A stretch of DNA of 5,833 nucleotides, taken from Sphingomonadales bacterium UBA7473. GTDB lineage: Bacteria > Pseudomonadota > Alphaproteobacteria > Sphingomonadales > Sphingomonadaceae. Positions within the stretch are counted from its first letter, which is position 1; each line of letters opens with the position of its first letter. The stretch lies in NCBI GenBank assembly GCA_002478575.1, contig DLOX01000253.1, positions 24,050-29,882 of the forward strand, given 5' to 3'. Below the pieces are notes generated by a model that saw only the letters and a program-made list of their open reading frames with translations, had not been told where the DNA came from and searched no databases. A program made the position numbers and the translations under genes. This document shows positions 1-4,480 of this stretch, piece by piece.

Positions 1-345
1 GAATGGCCCGAATGGGGCAATCCCATCATCGATCCCGAGGCGTTTAAGCTTATCAAAAGCTACAGCCCTTATGAGAATGTGAAGGCCCAAGCCTATCCGC
101 CGTTGTTCGTGACCGCGGGCTTGAATGACCCCCGCGTGACATATTGGGAACCCGCCAAATGGGTCGCACGCCTCCGCGCAGCGACGACCATCCATGAGGA
201 AATCGAAGGCGAAGATTCCAACACCATACTCTTTAAAACCAACATGGGCGCAGGCCATGGCGGCAAATCCGGTCGGTTTGAGAGTCTGAGGGAAGATGCG
301 GAGGAAGCGGTGTTCTTCCTGTGGCAGTTGGGGATGGTGGATTGA
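1..345 (+). CDS. ptrB: Protease B-type prolyl oligopeptidase (S9A), C-terminal fragment
   Basis: This is the C-terminal 114 residues of a serine peptidase of the prolyl oligopeptidase family, most like oligopeptidase B, which cuts short peptides after Arg or Lys. The frame is open from the first base of the window, so the gene begins outside it and no start can be given; the GTG at 79 is an internal Val. Two family landmarks are visible. GLNDPRVTYWEPAKW carries the catalytic Asp (codon 43 of the fragment), and GHGGKSGRF carries the catalytic His (codon 86, bases 256-258). The nucleophilic Ser would lie upstream, outside the window. The SYSPYENV stretch before the Asp also fits oligopeptidase B. 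The end, with a stop one base before the next start, looks intact. The family is clear; the choice of oligopeptidase B over another S9A member is likely but rests on these motifs alone. Confidence 0.9.
   Translation, partial: EWPEWGNPIIDPEAFKLIKSYSPYENVKAQAYPPLFVTAGLNDPRVTYWEPAKWVARLRAATTIHEEIEGEDSNTILFKTNMGAGHGGKSGRFESLREDAEEAVFFLWQLGMVD
336..341 (+). promoter_or_regulatory. Ribosome binding site favouring the GTG start at 347
   Basis: GGTGGA differs by one base from GGAGGA and lies 5 bases before the GTG at 347, inside the last codons of the peptidase gene. It supports translation of the downstream gene from this GTG rather than from the in-frame ATG at 296, and suggests translational coupling, because the peptidase stop (343-345) sits between the site and the start. 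Confidence 0.45.
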
Positions 346-346
346 G

Positions 347-1498
347 GTGTTTAGATTTGTATTTCTTTTGACAGTAGTGATCGGCTTGTTAGACCCAGCG
401 TGGTCAAGGCCTCCACCGCCCTTGGAATTTCCAAGATATGCGTGCCCTGTTGGTGGCGAAAACTTTGAGCAATATGAGTCGATGCAAAACCGGCTCGGCA
501 AGGATGGAAAGCCAATTGAAGGCGATCCCCGGCCAGGCATTCGTTGGGATATTGACGAATTTTACGGAGTTCCAGAATGCCCAACGAACGGCCTGCCAAT
601 GTATCGAGAGTTTAGTGTTGACGAAGTAGCTCGGCTCGCAAGCCTAATAAACTCATCCGAATTCAAGGCGCTCCGAAAGAACATGCCCCAACCGATGCGA
701 AGCTTCTGGCTGGCAACTCAGCTGGGGGACTCGATCGAAAAGCGCCTTATTCTTTTGCTGCCTGCAAATTCGATGTCAGCATCGCCAAAACAGAGGCGGA
801 TGATCCTCGAATGGATCGCTGGAGCTTTTGCGCAAGTGCCCTTCGGTTTGTCGTTCGAGAAATTTGATGGCGGGGGTGATAGCATTGCTGCCCAAGTCTA
901 TTTCCGCTTGATCTATGTTGATACACTTCGTCAGTTGGGCCGATTTGATCAGGCAGCGGCGGAGTTAAAAGCCTTACCCAAGGACAGGCTTATTGGCACT
1001 ATTCCTGCGCCAATCACGCGGATCGTGAAAGAAGGGGGTGATGAAGACTATGAAGAAGTCATCAACCAAGCCGAGATTAGAAGACGTGAGGAAGACAGCT
1101 TTCGGCTAGAATCAATCGCTGGCATGGAAGCCGCTTTGCTTCGCCGCGATGCGACGCCAAATCTGCTGGAGCTTGGGCCAAGCTTTGCTGGCGTTGAGGC
1201 GTGCTCGCGGCCTGATGCGGCAGAATTCAATCGTGCCAATAAGGCCTATTGCGCTAGGCCGGAAATAGCGGCGCGGGCAAAGGCGGAGAGAGCAAGGTAT
1301 GAAGCTTCTCAAAAGCCCGATCCAGATGCCGAAGCTCGCGCAGATGAAGACAAGAAAAAATGCGCAGCCAGTATGGCGGAACTTGAAGAAATCGAGAAGC
1401 TACCGTTTCCTTTGTCCCCAGAAAACCAAGAGAAAAAGGAAGCCTACCAACGAGACCAAGCTTATTGCATTGCCCTCGACGCAGCAAGTGCGACATAG
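347..1498 (+). CDS. Predicted secreted protein of unknown function with CPxxG motifs
   Basis: Unrecognised protein of 383 aa from the GTG at 347. An in-frame ATG at 296 would give 400 aa but buries the hydrophobic N-terminus behind 17 residues and overlaps the peptidase gene. From GTG the protein opens MFRFVFLLTVVIGLL, a good signal peptide with possible cleavage after AWS (residue 20), so export to the periplasm is likely. After a proline run come CPVGG (Cys33) and CPTNG (Cys78). Their spacing and setting resemble the paired CPxCG knuckles of DUF2225-type proteins with the second Cys of each pair replaced. Residues around 180-212 (VYFRLIYVDTLRQLGRFDQA) look like a TPR helix pair. The last 100 residues are charged, helical and carry Cys286, Cys302, Cys339 and Cys374, which could form disulfides. 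The gene follows the peptidase by one base, so the two are probably cotranscribed. The function cannot be inferred. Confidence 0.72.
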   Translation: MFRFVFLLTVVIGLLDPAWSRPPPPLEFPRYACPVGGENFEQYESMQNRLGKDGKPIEGDPRPGIRWDIDEFYGVPECPTNGLPMYREFSVDEVARLASLINSSEFKALRKNMPQPMRSFWLATQLGDSIEKRLILLLPANSMSASPKQRRMILEWIAGAFAQVPFGLSFEKFDGGGDSIAAQVYFRLIYVDTLRQLGRFDQAAAELKALPKDRLIGTIPAPITRIVKEGGDEDYEEVINQAEIRRREEDSFRLESIAGMEAALLRRDATPNLLELGPSFAGVEACSRPDAAEFNRANKAYCARPEIAARAKAERARYEASQKPDPDAEARADEDKKKCAASMAELEEIEKLPFPLSPENQEKKEAYQRDQAYCIALDAASAT

Positions 1499-1518
1499 TC
1501 CCAAGTCCTATTTATCTG

Positions 1519-1809
1519 TTAAGCCGCAAACCGTTCCACCTGCACCATATCCTCCCGTTTCCGGGCCTCCGCAATCTCCCACGCGGTCTGCATCCGCAGC
1601 AGCGTATCCATCTTCACACCGAAGGCTTTTTCAATCCGGAGCGCCATGTCGGACGAAAGGCCGCCGTTGCTGTTCATCAGGGTGGAAAGCGCTTGGCGGG
1701 TTACGCCGAGGTGACGGGCACCGGTCGTGACGTTAAGGCCATAGCCTTCGACAATTTCCCTAACAAATTCGCCGATATGGCTGGGGCTATGCATTTGAAT
1801 TCCGCTCAT
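1519..1809 (-). CDS. higA: HigA-family antitoxin, XRE-type helix-turn-helix
   Basis: This 96 aa antitoxin neutralises the upstream HigB-type toxin and very likely represses the operon by binding its promoter. The family order is seen: an N-terminal HSPSHIGEFVREIVEG segment typical of HigA/VapI proteins; a helix-turn-helix at about residues 25-63 (VTTGARHLGVTRQALSTLMN, then GGLSSDMALRIEKAFG); then LLRMQTAWEIAEARK, also typical. Length matches the family (about 90-105 aa). The ATG overlaps the toxin stop by one base (TGATG), and a GGAGG lies 10 bases before it, so the start is firm; Met6 would be the only nearby alternative. The gene is second in the operon, the toxin-first order usual for higBA. 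It ends 20 bases from the oppositely oriented secreted-protein gene, with no clear hairpin between them. Confidence 0.93.
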   Translation of the reverse strand: MSGIQMHSPSHIGEFVREIVEGYGLNVTTGARHLGVTRQALSTLMNSNGGLSSDMALRIEKAFGVKMDTLLRMQTAWEIAEARKREDMVQVERFAA

Positions 1810-2090
1810 CAGTGATAATCCTCCAGATCGAGAATGTGGATCTCTTGCGCTTCATTGTCGACAGCGAAGGTCAGCCGGTAATTGGCCGTTACATGAAAGC
1901 TCCACCGATCATCGCTCAGCTGATGCGCTTTCCAAAACGGCAAGTTTCGGCATTCCTCATCGTGCTCCATCGCTTCCAAAAAGGTGATCTGAACCCGAAG
2001 TTTGCCGACGATCCGTTGATCAAGCTTAGAACTATCGTTCCGCTCGACAAACCGAGCCAATCCTTTGTGACGGATGGAAGCGATGCGCAC
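1809..2090 (-). CDS. higB: HigB-type toxin, RelE/ParE superfamily
   Basis: Toxin of a type II toxin-antitoxin pair, probably a ribosome-dependent mRNA interferase, 93 aa. The start chosen is the GTG at 2090: the protein then begins VRIASIRHKGLARFVE, which matches the usual HigB opening (a short strand followed by RHKGL), and family length is about 92 aa. The longer frame from a TTG at 2126 would add 12 residues, but that TTG is part of a TTGACA promoter element, so it is rejected. Core motifs are HQLSDDRWSFHV, NYRLTF with the conserved Arg (residue 72), and the C-terminal DLEDYH. The terminal Tyr-His corresponds to residues important for RNA cleavage in characterised HigB proteins, so the toxin appears intact. 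The insert FLEAMEHDEECRNLPFW is slightly diverged but in register. It is translated just ahead of its antitoxin with a one-base overlap. Confidence 0.9.
   Translation of the reverse strand: MRIASIRHKGLARFVERNDSSKLDQRIVGKLRVQITFLEAMEHDEECRNLPFWKAHQLSDDRWSFHVTANYRLTFAVDNEAQEIHILDLEDYH
1820..1824 (-). promoter_or_regulatory. Ribosome binding site of the antitoxin gene
   Basis: GGAGG on the minus strand lies inside the last codons of the toxin gene, 10 bases before the antitoxin ATG. The toxin GTG has only a weak purine stretch ahead of it, so the antitoxin should be translated more strongly than the toxin, as expected for a working pair. Confidence 0.6.
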
Positions 2091-2097
2091 TTCACTG

Positions 2098-2126
2098 TCT
2101 TTACATCTTGAATTGTAAAGTGTCAA
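2098..2126 (-). promoter_or_regulatory. Promoter of the higBA operon
   Basis: On the minus strand, a perfect TTGACA (2126-2121) is followed after exactly 17 bases by TAAAGA (2103-2098), a weak -10 matching the consensus at 3 of 6 positions. Transcription would start around 2091-2092, almost at the toxin GTG at 2090, so the message would be leaderless or nearly so. That agrees with the lack of a strong ribosome binding site for the toxin. The -35 is convincing; the -10 is the weaker part. Confidence 0.6.
2099..2120 (-). promoter_or_regulatory. Candidate HigA operator, 7+7 bp inverted repeat
   Basis: CTTTACA (2099-2105) and TGTAAAG (2114-2120) form a perfect inverted repeat separated by 8 bases. 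The repeat fills the spacer between the -35 and -10 and covers most of the -10, so a bound dimer would block RNA polymerase. Antitoxins of this family bind such palindromes in their own promoters, which makes HigA the expected binder. The palindrome is seen directly; the binding is inferred. Confidence 0.65.
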
Positions 2127-2188
2127 TAGGCACTTGTCATTTCGGCGTTGGGCTTGAGTAGTCCGAAAGCGAAGTGCACAAGCAAACT

Positions 2189-2581
2189 ATGCCAACTTTC
2201 ACCCTCCCCTTCACCCCCACCCCTCCCGACATTGACGAGCTTGGTCATGTCAACAATGCCGTTTGGGTGCGGTGGATACAGGATATGGCAACGGCGCATT
2301 GGGTTGCGGTGGCGTCGGCTGAGCATGCGACGGCCTACATTTGGGTCGTGGTGCGGCATGAGATTGATTATCTTGGCAATATCGGCCTTGGCCAAAGCGT
2401 GACTGGGCGGACGTGGATTAGCGATCAACCCAAAGGCGCGCGCTTTGATCGCAATGTTGAGTTTGTGGGCGCAAGCGGCAAAGTGATTGTGCGGGCGAAG
2501 ACGACGTGGGTGATGCTGGATCGTGCGACGGGCCGGGTTGCGCGGGTGCGGCCCGAGGTTTCTCAGCCGTTTTTTGAGTAA
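2189..2581 (+). CDS. Acyl-CoA thioesterase, 4HBT hot-dog fold (YbgC/FadM type)
   Basis: A small thioesterase of 130 aa that probably hydrolyses an acyl-CoA thioester in the cytoplasm. The key motif is DIDELGHVNNAVWVRW near the N-terminus. Asp16 sits where the catalytic Asp of the 4-hydroxybenzoyl-CoA thioesterase family is found, and GHVNN begins the long central helix. VVVRHEIDYLGNIGLGQSVT and KVIVRAKTTWVMLD fit the following strands. Length is normal for the family. The ATG at 2189 is preferred because MPTFTL leads directly into the first strand. A GTG at 2174, five codons earlier, is possible, and neither has a strong ribosome binding site. The gene runs divergently from the toxin-antitoxin operon, about 98 bases between starts, and ends 90 bases from the stop of the converging hydrolase gene. 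Substrate is not predictable. No separate promoter could be picked with confidence in 2127-2188. Confidence 0.87.
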   Translation: MPTFTLPFTPTPPDIDELGHVNNAVWVRWIQDMATAHWVAVASAEHATAYIWVVVRHEIDYLGNIGLGQSVTGRTWISDQPKGARFDRNVEFVGASGKVIVRAKTTWVMLDRATGRVARVRPEVSQPFFE

Positions 2582-2589
2582 GCAAATCC

Positions 2590-2686
2590 GTTATTCCGGG
2601 CCTGACCCGGAATCCATGCCTCGATTTCCAGCCAGCGAGCAGGATCGAGCAGCGAGGCATAGACCCCGGATCAAGTCCGGGGTGAC
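2590..2686. repeat. Compound palindromic repeat of two covarying hairpins
   Basis: Two 34-base arms (2590-2623 and 2653-2686) are inverted copies of each other, matching at 25 of 34 positions around a 29-base centre. Each arm also folds alone: ATTCCGGG/CCCGGAAT (2593-2600 with 2606-2613, 5-base loop) and ACCCCGGA/TCCGGGGT (2663-2670 with 2676-2683, 5-base loop). The inner ends ATGCCTCG and CGAGGCAT pair across the centre. Six of the nine differences between arms form three compensatory base pairs. This resembles the intergenic palindromic repeats common in sphingomonads and other alphaproteobacteria. It lies where two genes converge and may act as a bidirectional transcription stop or mRNA-stabilising structure, though neither hairpin is followed by a clear T run. 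Confidence 0.82.
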
Positions 2687-3369
2687 GAGGAGAGCGCTTT
2701 CAACACCGCTTCAATCGCGTCCGGCGCGCAGACATAGCCCAAATGGCCGCAACGCACTTCAATTGCGGCGTCGCGCTCATGGGGGAGGCCCCTCGCCGCG
2801 CGAGGCGGGATGATGCCATCAAAGGCCGACCAGATCGCTGTCGTCTGCACTGGCGGCTTTTCACTGATCGTCGCAGCAAAAGGCGAAGCATCAATCCGGT
2901 GCCGCGCGGCAATCTCATAGGCTCGCCAGGCCTTATTGTGGCGCGGATTGCCAGAGAAGGGCGAACCCATGGTGATCACTTCGCTGACGGCTTGCGGTGC
3001 GCGCTTGGCATATTCCCGCGCGATGAGGCCGCCAAGGCTCCACCCCACCAGCGCGGTTGGTCGATCAAAGCCGCTCAGCCGATCCTCTAGCCGGTCCATC
3101 ACATCGCCCAGCTTATGCGGGAAATTGCGACCCAATTCCCAACCTTGCGCGTCATAACCAGCCTTGATCAAAACGCGCTTGTGCATCGCCATCCGACGGT
3201 CTGCGGAAAACATGCCCGGAAGGAGTAGGACGGTGCGGCCATCGCCGGGGTAAGCCGCCGCAAGCGCAGATTCGCTCCGCCGACCCGCAACATAATCCCG
3301 CACTATGCGGGCCTCTCCCCAAGTCAGTCTTGCTTTGGGTGGGATCTCATCCGGCAGCCTGATGCGCAT
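2671..3369 (-). CDS. Alpha/beta hydrolase, lipase-like
   Basis: A 232 aa cytoplasmic alpha/beta hydrolase with no signal peptide. The landmarks are in order: TVLLLPGMFSADRRM (residues 46-60), the strand and oxyanion loop; GWELGRN (76-82), a motif seen in lipase-like members; GWSLGG (109-114), the nucleophile elbow with Ser111; AFDGIIPP with Asp184; and CGHLGY with His209. A complete Ser-Asp-His triad suggests an active esterase or lipase, but the substrate is unknown. The ATG at 3369 lies 6 bases after the aroC stop, with AGGA just before it, so the gene is read in the same operon as aroC and glnD. The stop and the final four or five codons fall within the palindromic repeat at 2590-2686, so the natural C-terminus may have been changed there. 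The residues beyond the last predicted helix are dispensable-looking (SSSPRT). Confidence 0.9.
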   Translation of the reverse strand: MRIRLPDEIPPKARLTWGEARIVRDYVAGRRSESALAAAYPGDGRTVLLLPGMFSADRRMAMHKRVLIKAGYDAQGWELGRNFPHKLGDVMDRLEDRLSGFDRPTALVGWSLGGLIAREYAKRAPQAVSEVITMGSPFSGNPRHNKAWRAYEIAARHRIDASPFAATISEKPPVQTTAIWSAFDGIIPPRAARGLPHERDAAIEVRCGHLGYVCAPDAIEAVLKALSSSPRT

Positions 3370-3375
3370 AGCGTC

Positions 3376-4443
3376 CTATCCGCATTGGGCCCGGTGGAGC
3401 AGTTTCTGATCGGCCAGCACAAGCGCCATCATGGCTTCGACCACAGGCGCACCGCGAATGCCAACGCAGGGGTCATGCCGCCCTTTGGTGATGATCTCGG
3501 TCGCTTCACCGTCTTTGGTGATGGTCTCAACGGGAGTCAGGATCGAGGATGTCGGCTTAAACGCGACGCGGACGATGACGGGCTGGCCTGTTGAAATGCC
3601 GCCCGCTATACCGCCTGCATTATTGGCGAGAAATTCAGGCGCATTGGTGCCGGGTCGCATCGGATCAGCATTTTCCTCACCGCGTAGACGAGCAGCGTCA
3701 AAGCCTGCCCCAATCTCAACGGCCTTCACCGCATTGATGCTCATCATCGCTGAGGCCAGCTCACTATCGAGCTTGGCATAAAGCGGTGCCCCCCATCCAG
3801 CAGGCACGCCCGTCGCGACGCATTCGATCACTGCACCTAGCGACGATCCCGCTAACCGCGCCTCATTGACAAGCTTTTCCCAGCGGCCAGCTGCGGCTTC
3901 GTCCGGGCAGAAGAAGGGATTGCGATCAATCTGCGCCAGTTCAAAATTGTCGCGGTTGATCCGGTCGCCGCCAATCTCAACCACATAGGCATGGATCGTG
4001 ACCTCAGGCATGATCGCCCGGGCGACAGCGCCTGCCGCAACCCGCGCTGCCGTTTCCCGCGCTGAACTGCGGCCCCCACCCCGATAATCGCGAAAGCCAT
4101 ATTTGGCGTCATAGGCATAATCGGCATGGCCGGGGCGATAGGCTTTGGCGACTTCGCTATAGTCTTTTGATCGTTGATCGACATTTTCGATCATCAGGCT
4201 GATCGGGGTGCCAGTGGTGCGCCCTTCGAACAGGCCCGATAATATCCTCACCTGATCGGGCTCTTGGCGCTGGGTTGTATACTTATTCTGCCCCGGACGA
4301 CGTTTGTCGAGAAAAGGCTGAATATCCGCTTCTGAGAAGGCTATTCCGGGTGGGCAACCATCGACGACCGCGCCAAGCGCAGGCCCATGGCTTTCCCCCC
4401 ATGTGGTGAAGCGAAGAACGCGGCCAAAGGTGTTGAAGCTCAT
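3376..4443 (-). CDS. aroC: Chorismate synthase
   Basis: Chorismate synthase converts 5-enolpyruvylshikimate-3-phosphate to chorismate, the last step of the shikimate pathway, using reduced FMN. All three family signatures are present: GESHGPALGAVVDGCPPG (residues 16-33, with the active-site His19), the stretch from RPGHAD (103-108) through FRDYRGGGRSSARETAARVA (117-136), and RHDPCVGIRGAPVVEAMM (322-339). At 355 aa the length is normal (350-365). The frame stays open upstream to 4536, but the added 31 residues are Arg-rich, overlap glnD and resemble no family member; MSFNTFGRVLRFTTWGESHG is the standard opening, so the ATG at 4443 is chosen. It has only a weak ribosome binding site. The gene follows glnD by 37 bases and precedes the hydrolase by 6, implying cotranscription. 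Identity is very secure. Confidence 0.97.
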   Translation of the reverse strand: MSFNTFGRVLRFTTWGESHGPALGAVVDGCPPGIAFSEADIQPFLDKRRPGQNKYTTQRQEPDQVRILSGLFEGRTTGTPISLMIENVDQRSKDYSEVAKAYRPGHADYAYDAKYGFRDYRGGGRSSARETAARVAAGAVARAIMPEVTIHAYVVEIGGDRINRDNFELAQIDRNPFFCPDEAAAGRWEKLVNEARLAGSSLGAVIECVATGVPAGWGAPLYAKLDSELASAMMSINAVKAVEIGAGFDAARLRGEENADPMRPGTNAPEFLANNAGGIAGGISTGQPVIVRVAFKPTSSILTPVETITKDGEATEIITKGRHDPCVGIRGAPVVEAMMALVLADQKLLHRAQCG

Positions 4444-4480
4444 GGGCGTGCTTTGCCGTTGGATGGGGCGAAGCGCAAGC

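Noticed and set aside
1499..1518. Possible terminator between the converging secreted-protein and antitoxin genes
   Set aside because: No inverted repeat of useful length and no T run can be seen in these 20 bases.
1299..1815. Plus-strand open frames at 1299-1730 and 1465-1815
   Set aside because: They overlap the secreted-protein gene in another frame and run antisense to the antitoxin; their products are low-complexity, Ser/Pro/Arg-rich and resemble no family.
2091..2126. Longer HigB frame starting at TTG 2126
   Set aside because: The TTG is the first part of the TTGACA promoter element, and the family N-terminus aligns with the GTG at 2090.
2118..2135. Short inverted repeat AAGTG/CACTT beside the higBA promoter as a second operator
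   Set aside because: Only 5-base arms, expected by chance in a region of this size, and its position upstream of the -35 gives no added support.
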